Positions 27,746 to 37,509 of a DNA stretch of 64,000 nt are shown here, in pieces. Source of the DNA: Aquincola tertiaricarbonis (GTDB taxonomy: Bacteria; Pseudomonadota; Gammaproteobacteria; Burkholderiales; Burkholderiaceae_C); contig NZ_CP097635.1 in the NCBI RefSeq assembly GCF_023573145.1, forward strand, positions 1,736,001 through 1,800,000, read 5' to 3'. Each line of letters starts with the position of its first letter. Within the stretch, counting starts at the first letter, position 1. A program made the translations under genes and the position numbers. The notes below the pieces were generated by a model. That model saw nothing but the letters and a program-made list of their open reading frames with translations. It was not told the DNA's origin and did not search any database.

Positions 27746-30589
27746 ATGCAAGCGATGAGCACAGGGGGCTTCGAACAGGCGCTGCGGGCCTGCGCGTCCG
27801 AGCCCATCCACCAGATCGGGCACGTCCAGCCCCACGCCGCGCTGCTGGCCTTCGAACCCGAGGTGGGCTGGCGCGTGCGGCAGGCCAGCGACAACATCGC
27901 GGCCTTTATCGGCCGCCCGCTGACGGCGGTGCTGGACCAGCCGCTGGAGACCCTGTTCGACAGCGATGCCCTGGTCACGATCGATGCGCTGGTCGGGCGC
28001 GTACGCGCGCTGCGTGCGCCGGCCACGGGGCGGCTGCAGGCAACGGTGGACGGCGTGCAGTGGCCGCTGATGGCGCATCTTTACGCCGCTGGCGACCTGC
28101 TGGCGCTGGAACTCGAGCGCAACGAAGGCGCTTCGCATCACGGGCAGCTCGACACCCTGCTGACGGAAACCATCGAGACCGTGCAGGCCATCGGCGGCCT
28201 GGACGAGAGCCCGGCGTACTTCGACGCGCTGGCGGCGCTGGTGCGGCGGCTTACCGGCTACGACAGCGTGATGGTCTACCGCTTCGACTCGAACATGGAC
28301 GGCGAGATCGTCGCGCAGAGCCGATCCAATGCCGCCCAGGATTTTCTGGGCATGCGCTTTCCGGCCAGCGACATACCGCCGCAGGCGCGCCGCCTGTACA
28401 CCATCAACCTGGTGCGTGTGGTTGCCGACACCGAGGCTGCACCCGCGCCCATCCTGCCGGCGCTGCACCCCGAGACGCAGCGGCCGCTGGACCTGAGCTT
28501 CTCGGCGGTGCGCAGCCTGTCGCCCATCCACATCGAGTACCTGCGCAACATCGGCGTGCGCGCCTCGATGGTGATCTCGCTGCTGCAGCAGGGCCGGCTG
28601 TGGGGCATGGTGACCTGCCACCACCTGCAACCCAAGCGGGTATCCATCGCGCTGCGCGAGGCCGCCATCCTCATCAGCCGCCTGGCCTCGGCCCGACTGT
28701 CCGAAATGCAGTCGCAGGCGCAGGATCGGCTCAATGCCGAGGCGGTGCGCATCACCCGTGGGTTGCTGCGCCACCTGCCCAACCACGCGATGCCGGCGTT
28801 GATGGGCGACGTGCTGCAGCCGTTGCAGCAGCTGGTGCGGGCCGACGGCATCATCGCCGTCGTCGAGGGTCGGCTGTTCACGCACGGCCGCGTGCCGCCG
28901 CCCGACACGGTCACCGCCCTGCTGGCCTGGCTGGCCGCGCAGGCCAGCAGCGAAGTGATGGCCATCGACCATCTGTCGCAGGCATTCGCGCCTGCGGCCG
29001 TGCATGCCGATTGCGCCGCGGGGCTGCTGTGCACGCCGGCCACGCCGGGCATGCACAACGCCCTCATCTGGCTGCGTGGCGAGCGTGTGCGCACCGTGCG
29101 CTGGGCTGGCAACTACCAGGAAGGTTTCGTGCGCAACGCCGCAGGCGACTTCCGGCTGACGCCGCGCAAGTCGTTCCAGCTGTGGACCGAAGCCTGGCGC
29201 GGCCGCTGCGAGCCCTGGGCGCCCGCGGAGGTCGGCATCGTCGGCATGCTGGCCTTGGAGCTGCCCGAACGCATCGCGCAGATGAGCCGGCTCGATGCGG
29301 CCTTCGCCCAGCTGCAGCGCAATGAACACGAGCTGCGTGAGCACCGCCGGCGGCTGGAAGAACAGGTGCAGCAGCGCACGGCCGAACTGTCGATCGCCAA
29401 GGAGCTGGCGGAATCCGCCAGCCGCGCGAAGTCGGCTTTCCTGGCCAACATGTCGCATGAATTGCGAACGCCGCTGAGCGGCATCATGGGCCTGACCGAT
29501 CTGGCGCAGCGGCAGGCCGCCGACGAGACCGTCAAGGGCTACCTGGCCAAGTCGGGGCAAATCTCGCAGCACCTGCTGGCGCTGATCAACGACATCCTCG
29601 ACCTCACCAAGATCGAGGCTGAGCGGCTGACGCTCGAGTCTGTCGACTTCCGGCTGGCCGACATGCTCGACGGCGTCGAGCAGCAGGTGCGGCTTGCTGC
29701 GCAGGACAAGGGGCTTGCCTTGCGTTTCGAGGTCTCTGACGTGGACGGCCAGCGCTGCCTGCGCGGCGACCCGCGGCGCATCCAGCAACTGTTGCTGAAC
29801 CTGGTGGCCAACGCGGTGAAGTTCACACCGCAGGGTTCGGTGCGGGTGCAGGCCGAGATCGCCACCGTCACCGGCAAGCCGGTGCTGCGCGGTGCGGTGC
29901 ACGACACCGGCATCGGCATTTCAAAAGCCGACCTGCCGCGCCTGTTCACGGCCTTCGAACAGGCCGACTCGTCGATGTCGCGGCGCTTCGGCGGCTCTGG
30001 GCTGGGCCTGGCCATCGTGCGACGCCTGGCGCGCCTGATGGGCGGCGACGTGCAAGTGACCAGTTCACCTGGCGTGGGGTCGGTGTTCCGCTTCGAGCTG
30101 CAGCTGGACTGGGGCGCAGCAGCGGCAGCCGACCCCAACGGCCGCGGCATGGAATCAGCCGCGCAGCGGCTGCGCACCGAATGCCCGGGCCTGCGTGTGC
30201 TGCTGGCCGAGGACGAGCCGACCCACCAGGATATCTTGCGCACGCTGCTGGAGATGGCCGGCTGCAGGGTGGACGTCGTCGGTGACGGCGCCGCGGCCAC
30301 GATGGCCGCGCAGGGCCGGCACTACGACGTGATCTTGATGGACATGCAGATGCCCCTGATGGACGGCCTGCAGGCGGCACGCCGCATTCGCGCGGAAGGA
30401 CGTTGCCGTCACACGCCCATCCTGGCCACCACCGCCAACGCCTTCGACGAAGACCTGGTGGCCTGCCAGGCCGCGGGCATGGACGAGCATGTGGTCAAGC
30501 CCATCCACCCCGAACACCTGTTCGAGCGCATCCTCAGGCTGATGCGGTCACGGCCGCCGCAGCGGTACCTGGCGGACGACTCACGCTAG
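27746..30589 (+). CDS. Bacteriophytochrome hybrid histidine kinase
   Basis: 947 residues from ATG 27746, with GGGGAGAG upstream. Domains: PAS (about 15-130) with C16 placed as in biliverdin-binding bacteriophytochromes (CASEPIHQIGHVQPH), GAF (about 145-310) with the DIP motif at D209 and chromophore-pocket histidines in SPIHIEYLRNIGV and CHHLQPK, PHY (about 330-510), a coiled coil, a histidine kinase with H571 in NMSHELRTP, an ATPase domain, and a C-terminal receiver with D866 in LMDMQMPLMDG. It should sense red/far-red light and transfer phosphate internally. No heme oxygenase gene is in the window. The stop overlaps the convergent DJ-1 gene by 9 bases. Confidence 0.93.
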   Translation: MQAMSTGGFEQALRACASEPIHQIGHVQPHAALLAFEPEVGWRVRQASDNIAAFIGRPLTAVLDQPLETLFDSDALVTIDALVGRVRALRAPATGRLQATVDGVQWPLMAHLYAAGDLLALELERNEGASHHGQLDTLLTETIETVQAIGGLDESPAYFDALAALVRRLTGYDSVMVYRFDSNMDGEIVAQSRSNAAQDFLGMRFPASDIPPQARRLYTINLVRVVADTEAAPAPILPALHPETQRPLDLSFSAVRSLSPIHIEYLRNIGVRASMVISLLQQGRLWGMVTCHHLQPKRVSIALREAAILISRLASARLSEMQSQAQDRLNAEAVRITRGLLRHLPNHAMPALMGDVLQPLQQLVRADGIIAVVEGRLFTHGRVPPPDTVTALLAWLAAQASSEVMAIDHLSQAFAPAAVHADCAAGLLCTPATPGMHNALIWLRGERVRTVRWAGNYQEGFVRNAAGDFRLTPRKSFQLWTEAWRGRCEPWAPAEVGIVGMLALELPERIAQMSRLDAAFAQLQRNEHELREHRRRLEEQVQQRTAELSIAKELAESASRAKSAFLANMSHELRTPLSGIMGLTDLAQRQAADETVKGYLAKSGQISQHLLALINDILDLTKIEAERLTLESVDFRLADMLDGVEQQVRLAAQDKGLALRFEVSDVDGQRCLRGDPRRIQQLLLNLVANAVKFTPQGSVRVQAEIATVTGKPVLRGAVHDTGIGISKADLPRLFTAFEQADSSMSRRFGGSGLGLAIVRRLARLMGGDVQVTSSPGVGSVFRFELQLDWGAAAAADPNGRGMESAAQRLRTECPGLRVLLAEDEPTHQDILRTLLEMAGCRVDVVGDGAAATMAAQGRHYDVILMDMQMPLMDGLQAARRIRAEGRCRHTPILATTANAFDEDLVACQAAGMDEHVVKPIHPEHLFERILRLMRSRPPQRYLADDSR

Positions 30590-31120
30590 TTGCGAGGCGA
30601 TGGCCGCGACGAAGTCGTGCAGGTCGTCCGGATTGCGGCTGGTGATGATGCCGCGGTCGATCACCGCCGATTCGTCGACGACGGTGCCGCCTGCATTCTT
30701 CAGGTCGGTGCGAACCGACGGCCACGACGTCACCTTGCGGCCGTTGACCAGACCTGCGTCGATGAGCAACCAAGGCGCGTGGCACACGGCGGCCACCGGC
30801 TTGCCGGCCGCGGCAAAGGCCTTGATCAGGGCGATCGCGTCGGGCTCCATCCGCAGCGCGTCCGGGTTCATCTGCCCGCCGGGCAGCACCAGGGCGTCGT
30901 AGTCCTTGGCATCGGCTTCCGACAGCGCCAGGTCCACCTTGACCTCGTTGCCCCAGTCGGTGTGGTTCCAGCCCTTGATGGCACCTGGCTTGGGCGCCGC
31001 GACGTGCACCGTGGCACCGAGTGCGGCCAGCTCCTTCTGGGGCACTTCGAGCTCCGACTGCTCGAAGCCATCGGTGGCAAGGATGAGGATGCGGCGCGAA
31101 GAGAGCTTGGAGGCGGACAT
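30581..31120 (-). CDS. DJ-1/PfpI family protein (YhbO-like)
   Basis: 179 residues from ATG 31120; an in-frame extension to 31219 is not family-like. The nucleophilic cysteine is C113 in AVCHAPWLL, with the glutamate of the DGFEQSE segment near the N terminus. The family includes stress-induced glyoxalase III/deglycase-like and PfpI-type proteins (YhbO, PfpI). The precise reaction is debated in the family and cannot be decided here. It is probably monocistronic. Confidence 0.88.
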   Translation of the reverse strand: MSASKLSSRRILILATDGFEQSELEVPQKELAALGATVHVAAPKPGAIKGWNHTDWGNEVKVDLALSEADAKDYDALVLPGGQMNPDALRMEPDAIALIKAFAAAGKPVAAVCHAPWLLIDAGLVNGRKVTSWPSVRTDLKNAGGTVVDESAVIDRGIITSRNPDDLHDFVAAIASQLA

Positions 31121-31264
31121 GCTGAAGTACTCCTGACTGGCATTCAATGGACAGATGCCAAGCTTAGGAGCCGCCTTGCGAATCGCTGTCAGACAAGGCC
31201 GGCGATCGGAATCGGCCAAACGACCGAACGATCGCCATCCGCGTTGTACGAGCGCCCCGCATGC

Positions 31265-31987
31265 TCACGGGCTGGCACTCCCAGCCGCGGGCGCACCCGG
31301 TGCGCGCTGGGTGGCGACCCGTGTGCCCACGGCGGCCACTGCCAGCCCAGCCACCACCCACCCCTGCGCCGAACCCATGGTCCACAGCGTGGCCGCACTC
31401 ACCGCGCACCAGGCCACGGTGGCCGTCCAGGCCAGGGCGCAGAGCCAACGGGCGTGCCGTGCGCCGGGCTGTACCGCGAGCAGCCAGCCCAGCGTGGCCA
31501 CGGCCGTGGGGTCGGGCGCCAGCATCCACACCTCGGCCTGCAGCAGCGGGCGATCGAAGATCGGCGCCAGCAGCGGGTGGCCGACCACCGCCCAGCCCAA
31601 CAGCAGCAGCCCGGCCCTGTAGCGTGCCGATGCCGCGGCCTGCAGCGGGCAATCTGGCAGCGCCAGCGCGGCCAGCACCAGGGCCGGCACCGCACATGCC
31701 AGCGCCAGACCCTCGGCGGCCCAGTTGATGGGCGCATAGCGTTGCGCGACGAAGGCCCAGCCACTGAAGGCCCAGCCCAGCGCCAGCAAGGCGGCCATGC
31801 CGCGCAGCCAACCCGCCGGCACGTTCTTCCGCTGGCACCACAGCAGGGCCAGCACCACGCCGCCGGCCAGCACCAGCCACGGCGGCGCGGGCCACCAGGC
31901 GGTGTTGTGCAACTCGAACAGCCGCCAGTAGGTGCGCGGCGCGAACATCAGAAAGTCCGATGGGCGATAAGTCCACCACTCGCTCAT
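31265..31987 (-). CDS. DUF6064 family membrane protein
   Basis: 240 residues. The N terminus MSEWWTYRPSDFLMFAPRTY is the family hallmark, and about six to seven hydrophobic segments follow. The function is unknown. It starts 13 bases after the stop of the upstream aldo/keto reductase gene on the same strand, so the two may be co-transcribed. Confidence 0.78.
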   Translation of the reverse strand: MSEWWTYRPSDFLMFAPRTYWRLFELHNTAWWPAPPWLVLAGGVVLALLWCQRKNVPAGWLRGMAALLALGWAFSGWAFVAQRYAPINWAAEGLALACAVPALVLAALALPDCPLQAAASARYRAGLLLLGWAVVGHPLLAPIFDRPLLQAEVWMLAPDPTAVATLGWLLAVQPGARHARWLCALAWTATVAWCAVSAATLWTMGSAQGWVVAGLAVAAVGTRVATQRAPGAPAAGSASP

Positions 31988-32000
31988 GCGCGCAACACCG

Positions 32001-32999
32001 TCACAGCGCGGCCATGTCGGCGGCCATTTGCGCGCGCAGGCCGGCGTCGGGCATGGCGCCGCGCGCCGCGCCCAGGTTCTGCTGCACGTGCGCCACTTGT
32101 CGGGTGGCCGGTATGGCGCAGGTCACGGCCGGGTGCGAGACGATGAACTTCAGCACCACCTGCGCCCAGCCGTCGCAGCCCAGCTCGGTGGCCCACCCCG
32201 GCAGCGGGTGACGCAGCAGTGTGTCAAGCAAGGCACCTTCGCGGAACGGCCGGTTCACCAGCACCGCGATGCCGCGCTCCTGCGCCAGCGGCAGCAGGCG
32301 TTGCTCGGCAGCGCGGTCGAGCGGGTTGTAGGTCAGTTGCACGAAGTCGATCGGCTGCGTGCGCATGATCTGCTCGAGCTCGGCATGGCGGCGGCCTTCC
32401 GAGGTGCTGATGCCCACATAGCGCAGCTGCCCCGCCGCCTTCATGGCCAACAGGCGCGGCAGGTGCTGCTGCCAGGCCAGCAGGTTGTGCACCTGCATCA
32501 AGTCGAACCGCGGCACACCCCAGAAGGCGCGCGAGGCCTCCATCTGCGCCGGCCCGCGCTCGGCGTCGCCCACCCACACCTTTTCGGCCGAGAACAGCGC
32601 CGCGGGGTGCTTGAGCCTGGCCAGTGCGTGGCCGATGGTGGGTTGCGCTGAGCCGTACATCGGCGAGCTGTCGATCAGGCGCCCGCCCGCCGCGAAGAAG
32701 GCCTGCACGACCTGGGCACACGCTTCGAGCGCAGCCGGATCGCGCCCCACGTTGAAGGTGATCCAGCTGCCCAGGCCCACGCGCGGCAGCAGTTCACCGC
32801 TGGAGGGGATGGCCCGCGTCAACAGCGGGCTCGCCTGCGCAGGCGGCGCCTTTGACGGCGCTGGCTGCGCGCCAGGCTGGGGACGCGGCTGCGCCGACAC
32901 CGTTTGCAGCGCGGAGCCGGCGCCTGTCAGCAGCGCCGCGCCAGCGCCGGCGAGCCAGCGGCGGCGGGCGGGATGATGGGGATGGGTCGGACGGAACAT
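32001..32999 (-). CDS. Exported aldo/keto reductase
   Basis: 332 residues. The N terminus has a Tat-like signal (ARRRWLAGAGAALLTGAGSA) followed by a Pro/Ala-rich linker to about residue 65. The aldo/keto reductase barrel follows, with the catalytic tyrosine in DSSPMYGSA, lysine in LFSAEKVW and histidine in LMQVHNL, and late NADPH-site residues. Tat export would fit a protein that folds with cofactor in the cytoplasm. The substrate is unknown. It is the last recognisable core gene before the accessory island. Confidence 0.87.
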   Translation of the reverse strand: MFRPTHPHHPARRRWLAGAGAALLTGAGSALQTVSAQPRPQPGAQPAPSKAPPAQASPLLTRAIPSSGELLPRVGLGSWITFNVGRDPAALEACAQVVQAFFAAGGRLIDSSPMYGSAQPTIGHALARLKHPAALFSAEKVWVGDAERGPAQMEASRAFWGVPRFDLMQVHNLLAWQQHLPRLLAMKAAGQLRYVGISTSEGRRHAELEQIMRTQPIDFVQLTYNPLDRAAEQRLLPLAQERGIAVLVNRPFREGALLDTLLRHPLPGWATELGCDGWAQVVLKFIVSHPAVTCAIPATRQVAHVQQNLGAARGAMPDAGLRAQMAADMAAL

Positions 33000-33637
33000 C
33001 AGTACACCCTGGCTGTGGCACCGAGCCCTTCGTGGTGCCGGGAAAAGGCGGTTGCTGACGTTGGTCTTCGGCTGGGTCGCCTAGTTCCCTGGTGGCAGGC
33101 CGACGTGGGGGGCTGGGTTCAGGTCTGGCCCGAATGGCCGCAGGTCGAGTTGCGGCTGTCATGGACCACACGCGGGGCGCTGACGTGTCGGGGTTGCTGG
33201 CGCACTGATCGGAGTGGAAGTGCAGGCCCTGAGCGGGCGTGTGCGCTCGGGTCTGGCATGTCGGCATTGCAGCGGGTGCGGTCGGTCGCCGCCAGCCCTC
33301 GAACTGACGGTCTCGGACACCTTGCAGTCGTTCGCGGTCGCACCACGTGGCGCCACATCCGGCTGCTTCCGAGGGTAATGCTGACGTTGCCGGCAACGCG
33401 GTGGCGGCCAGGGGCGGCGACCCTTCAACCCATTTCAAGCTGCGTCGTGCCCCGGTCGAACGACCGCTGGTCCTTGGCGCGACGGGTTACTCACGACCCG
33501 ATCCTGTCGCTCAGCCGGTGAAGCACGTACCCACGAACCAGCCGTTCACGACAAGTCGACCAGCGCAAACCGCCTCTAAGCTGCGGTAGGCATATGCGAC
33601 TAGCCGCTGGTCCTAAACAGACTGCGACCGAGGTTGG
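33000..33637. other. Gene-free tract at the left edge of the accessory island
   Basis: I see no gene here: all open frames are short, with codon use unlike the neighbours. Base composition is more even than in core genes. A segment near 33288-33316 ending in GAACTGACGGTC faintly resembles one at 41072-41100 on the other side of the island. No tRNA or integrase remnant was recognised. Confidence 0.5.
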
Positions 33638-35398
33638 TCAACTCATCTTCGGGCGTGTCTGACTGCGCAGTGCCTCGATGGCGAGATTGAGGGCTACGAC
33701 ATCCGGCGCCTGCTTGCCCCACTCCTTCCAGAAGTCCCGCGTCGCGCTGTCGGGGGTGATGAGCGGCTTGTCAAGGCGAATCCGCGAAGGGAGAAGAACC
33801 GCGTCACCGAGCATCAAGGCCTCGCCAGTATCCAGCAGCGGAAGAATGCTGGTGAGTCCCGCTAAGGAGTCCGGCATCAGGCGTTTGATTACGGCCTGGT
33901 CCGTGTCGTTTGTCAGGCGGAGGGAAAGGAAGTTGTTGCACTGGCTCAGGATGGTCTTGCTGACATCCGAAGGGCGCTGGCTAACCACCAGCAACGAGAA
34001 CCCGTACTTCCGGCCTTCCTTCGCAATGCGCTCGAACGCGCCAAGCGCCTGACGCTGCACAGCGTCGGCATCGTCGCGGACAGGGAGGTACAGATGCGCC
34101 TCGTCGCAAAGCAACGTAATCGGCGTGCGCTTCGCGGGGTCCATCCAGAACTGAACGTCATAAAGCAGCCGCGCGAGCGTGCCGGTGACGACTGGCAGCA
34201 CATCGGACGGCACTTCGGAAAAGTCAATCACTTTGATGCCGTCACCACCGTTTGAGCCTAGCAGTTGGGCGACCTGCGCCGCAAGCCAGCCATACGTGTT
34301 GACCTCCGCAGGCGGCGTGAACATGAAGCCGTAGCGACGATCATCCAGCTTCGCTTCGAGGCGAGAGATGAACCGGGTGAGCTTGTCTTCCCACTCGCCC
34401 TTGACCGGCCCAGTCTTTCCTTGGCCTTTGGTCGTGTTGTCAAGCTCGAGCAGGGCAACGAGGTCATTGATTTGGTACGGAACCGGCGAATCGACAGTGA
34501 AGGTCTTTACGATCTCGGGCTTGTTCTCGGCCTCAAGGGTCTTCTGCTTCAACGTCCTGACGTGCAGCGTGAACCGCGATGCTTGGTTAGGTGCGTTCTG
34601 GTCACTGCGGTCAAGAATCATTGACAGCATCTCGTCTCGGTTGAGCAGCCAGTACGGGAGGAACAGTGCGTCATCGCCAGGCTTCTCCAGGTCCCCTGGG
34701 CCGGCAATCCGGAGCCGCTGCGCGAAGCCTCCCTCCTTCTTGTCGGCCAGAGGGGCGTACTCACCATGCATGTCAAACACGATGATGTTGGGGAACTTGA
34801 GTTTGGCCGCCCGCTCCAGAATCAAGGCAACCGCGTAGCTCTTGCCCGACCCAGTGCTGCCAAGAATTGCAGCGTGCCGTTGAAAGAACTTGTCGCCACT
34901 GACGATGGCTTCTGCACTCCTGTCGGCAACGAACACGCCCAGCTTCAGACGCTCGTTCTCGGGGAAGTCTGCGCCGAGGATTCCCATGAAGCGCTGAAGG
35001 TTCGCGGCATCAACAACGTAGCACTCGCGGTCGATTTGGGGGAAGCTGTCAGCGCCACGCTTGAAAGTGTTCTTCTTGTCACCATCAACGGTTCGGAAGG
35101 TTCCGATCAAGGCACCTCGCACGAGGTCGGTCGGCACAGACACAAGCTCCGAGTCTTCGCCATCTTCTGGCAGATCACTCGCCAGTTCGTCGCGCAAGCT
35201 CCTGGTAACGCGCTCGGTCACAGCGATCAGGTACTCCCGCTCCGTGCTCCCGCGAACGGCGATCAGATTCCCGATTCCAATTCGCGTGAGGAGCACGGAG
35301 TTCGAGACATCGATGCTGACGCGACTTGTATCCACGGCAGCAACCTTGCCGAGAAGGTCGACCTCCGTGAATTGCAGGGCAGCAGAGGTGTCATTCAT
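33638..35398 (-). CDS. herA: HerA-like ATPase of a SIR2-HerA anti-phage system
   Basis: 586 residues. An N-terminal HAS-barrel-like region (about 1-150) is followed by a HerA/FtsK-type motor: Walker A GSTGSGKSYAVAL near residue 180, Walker B ITLLCDEAHLYLP near 425, and a sensor/arginine-finger region with VVSQRPSDVSKTILSQCNN. This architecture is that of the DUF87 helicases paired with SIR2 effectors, where a HerA hexamer forms a ring with SIR2 and helps control NADase or nuclease activity. The start overlaps the sir2 stop by four bases (ATGA). The gene itself looks intact. Third-position GC is lower than in the core genes. The partner gene is broken by an insertion sequence. Confidence 0.9.
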   Translation of the reverse strand: MNDTSAALQFTEVDLLGKVAAVDTSRVSIDVSNSVLLTRIGIGNLIAVRGSTEREYLIAVTERVTRSLRDELASDLPEDGEDSELVSVPTDLVRGALIGTFRTVDGDKKNTFKRGADSFPQIDRECYVVDAANLQRFMGILGADFPENERLKLGVFVADRSAEAIVSGDKFFQRHAAILGSTGSGKSYAVALILERAAKLKFPNIIVFDMHGEYAPLADKKEGGFAQRLRIAGPGDLEKPGDDALFLPYWLLNRDEMLSMILDRSDQNAPNQASRFTLHVRTLKQKTLEAENKPEIVKTFTVDSPVPYQINDLVALLELDNTTKGQGKTGPVKGEWEDKLTRFISRLEAKLDDRRYGFMFTPPAEVNTYGWLAAQVAQLLGSNGGDGIKVIDFSEVPSDVLPVVTGTLARLLYDVQFWMDPAKRTPITLLCDEAHLYLPVRDDADAVQRQALGAFERIAKEGRKYGFSLLVVSQRPSDVSKTILSQCNNFLSLRLTNDTDQAVIKRLMPDSLAGLTSILPLLDTGEALMLGDAVLLPSRIRLDKPLITPDSATRDFWKEWGKQAPDVVALNLAIEALRSQTRPKMS

Positions 35399-36324
35399 GG
35401 CTCAAGAACCTCATCGATGAGTGAATTCACATCCCAGAGAGCGAGCCCCGGGACGAACTGCTGCGCCCTGTTGATGGTCAGCCGCGCTCCTGGAACGCCG
35501 GCCTCTACATGGTGCTCCAGTGCAGTGACGTTTGCATTGGCTTGAGCCAATGCTGCAGCATTTGGGGTAAGGGTCCGCGAAAGCATGAGAGTTGGCGTTC
35601 CGCCCTTGATCGAGGGAGTCAGGTGCGTCTCCAGGTGGTCGTCATTGAATCCGTAGCCAAGGAACAGGAACCTACTGGCTCGGTCAATCGCCTCGTTCGC
35701 CTTGGCCCGATGATGATCGAACGGGCTCTCGTAGCCGTTGCGAAACTTGTTCTGCCCGGGAGTGATGATCAGGCGCCTTGCGCCGGGCAGGTCGCTTGCA
35801 CAGCACACCGGCTTACCTCCCCGCAGATACCAATCAAGGCTGCCGTGCGGTTTGCAGACCAGAGCCCGAGGCCTGTAGTGGTAGGTGAACTTCGGCTTCT
35901 TGTAGGTGACGTTCCGACAGAAGCTCAGCTTGCTCTCGCGTTCGTTGAGAGAGCCGGCGAATCGACCAACGAACATCGTGTCGGCACCAAGCCCTGCCTC
36001 TTCGACAGCGAACTCGACCAGCCGGTCGTAGTTCGTCGTCACGATGGGTAGGCCAGATGACGGCTTGAGCATGTGACCAAGAAGTCGGGTCAGACGCAGC
36101 TGCCTCTCGCCATTGAAAACCGAGGCAAGAACCAGCCGCTCCCGCTCGGCGATCATTGCGCCTGTGACGGTCGATATGGCCGACTCAAGTGCCGGCGTCG
36201 GTGCCTTTGCCTGCAGAGCGGCTTCCAACCCTTTCGTCTTGATGAGCGGAAGTATCTCTTCCCAGGCAGCCAGATCGGCCGCACCCAGACCGGCGCCGAT
36301 GCTGGCGCACAAGTGATCCGCTAG
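35395..36324 (-). pseudogene. SIR2-family effector of the SIR2-HerA system, C-terminal part, cut off by an IS5 element
   Basis: This segment encodes 309 residues of a SIR2-like protein with TTNYDRLVEFA, the histidine region KPHGSLDW, and a late Rossmann segment FLFLGYGFNDDH. The NAD-binding start of the fold is absent here, because an IS5-family element separates it. The missing first 37 codons lie at 37514-37624. A TTG inside the element could start a 314-residue product (from 36339), but it would lack the glycine-rich NAD loop and should be inactive. Joining the two parts with one CTAG copy gives one continuous 346-residue frame. The operon partner herA follows directly. Confidence 0.9.
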
Positions 36325-37509
36325 GGAAGGTCTGCACAACTACGTGCCGATCCGAATAGCCTGACCGCCCTGCGCCAGGGATGATCACGCTCATGAAGCA
36401 GCTCGGACTTGGCCTGAACCTGTCGACGAAGAAGACCCGAAAGCGCGAGTTCCTCGAAGAGATGGAACGCGTGGTGCCGTGGTCGGCGCTGATGCAGGTG
36501 GTGGAGCCGTACTACCCCAAGGCCAAGACCGGACGGCCGCCGTTTCCCATCGAGACCATGCTGCGAGTTCACTACCTGCAGCAATGGTTCGCGCTGTCCG
36601 ACCCGGCGATGGAAGAGGCGCTGCACGACATGCCCGTCTTCCGTGAGTTCGCTCGTTTGGGCGAAGGTGTCGAGCGATTGCCCGACGAGACCACCATCCT
36701 GAGGTTTCGGCACCTGCTGGAGAAGCACGATTTGGCCACCGACATGCTGCGGGTGGTCAACGACATCCTCCAGGCCAAGGGCCTGATGATGAAGAAGGGC
36801 ACCGTCGTCGACGCCACCTTGATCGCCGCGCCGAGTTCGACCAAGAACGCCGAGGGCGAGCGGGACCCCGAGATGAAGCAGGCCAAGAAGGGCAACCAGT
36901 GGTACTTCGGCATGAAGGCCCACATCGGCGTGGACGCGCACTCCGGCTTGGTGCACAGCGTCGTGGGCACGGCCGCCAGCGTCAACGACGTGACGCAGGC
37001 CGGCGCACTGCTGCACGGTGACGAGGAGGTCGCCTTTGGAGACGCGGGCTACCAAGGCGTGCACAAGCGCATCGAAGCCCAGGGGCCGCAGTGGCACGTG
37101 GCCATGCGGCCAGGGTTGCGGCGCAAGCTCAACCCGTTCATCGCGCCGCACTTCGAGGCGCTGAGCCTGGAGAAGTGGAAGGCAAGCATCCGGGCCAAGG
37201 TCGAGCATCCGTTCCGGGTAATCAAGCGGCAGTTCGGCTACACAAAGGTTCGCTACCGAGGATTGGCCAAGAACACGGCGCAGATCGCCACGCTCTTCGC
37301 GCTGTCAAACCTGTGGATGGCGAGGCGGCAGCTGATCGGAGCGCAGGGATGAGTGCGTCCGCGGTGCCTTGCAGGGGCCTGCGGAGCGCTGCAGCAGGCC
37401 CAACCGGGGCCTCGAAGACGCCGCGAATCGCCTCGGTGCAGCCAGACGGCGCTTGACGATCATCGAATCGGCTCGACGGGCGCATCGCATCGCGTTGTGC
37501 AGACCTTCC
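36325..37509 (+). mobile_element. IS5-family insertion sequence (1185 bp) in sir2
   Basis: The ends are perfect 16-base inverted repeats, GGAAGGTCTGCACAAC on the left and its complement on the right. They are flanked by a 4-base CTAG target duplication (36321-36324 and 37510-37513), as expected for IS5. One intact transposase gene fills the element. The clean ends and duplication imply a single, fairly recent transposition. Confidence 0.95.
36381..37352 (+). CDS. IS5-family transposase
   Basis: 323 residues, full length. The DDE residues are visible in VVDATLIAAPSS, GDAGYQGVH and the final KVEHPFRVIKRQFGY, the E-x6-type segment typical of DDE_Tnp_1 transposases of the IS5 group. The N-terminal region carries the DUF772-type segment with FPIETMLRVHYLQQWF. 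It is transcribed opposite to the sir2 gene it interrupts. Confidence 0.95.
   Translation: MITLMKQLGLGLNLSTKKTRKREFLEEMERVVPWSALMQVVEPYYPKAKTGRPPFPIETMLRVHYLQQWFALSDPAMEEALHDMPVFREFARLGEGVERLPDETTILRFRHLLEKHDLATDMLRVVNDILQAKGLMMKKGTVVDATLIAAPSSTKNAEGERDPEMKQAKKGNQWYFGMKAHIGVDAHSGLVHSVVGTAASVNDVTQAGALLHGDEEVAFGDAGYQGVHKRIEAQGPQWHVAMRPGLRRKLNPFIAPHFEALSLEKWKASIRAKVEHPFRVIKRQFGYTKVRYRGLAKNTAQIATLFALSNLWMARRQLIGAQG

Noticed and set aside
32904..33521. A 205-codon plus-strand frame crossing the start of the aldo/keto reductase gene and the island edge
   Set aside because: Codon use changes halfway, it overlaps a signal-peptide coding region antisense, and nothing in it resembles a protein family.
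36337..36339. TTG within the IS5 end as a genuine start for sir2
   Set aside because: The first five codons are IS sequence, the product lacks the NAD-binding loop, and the true start is found at 37624.
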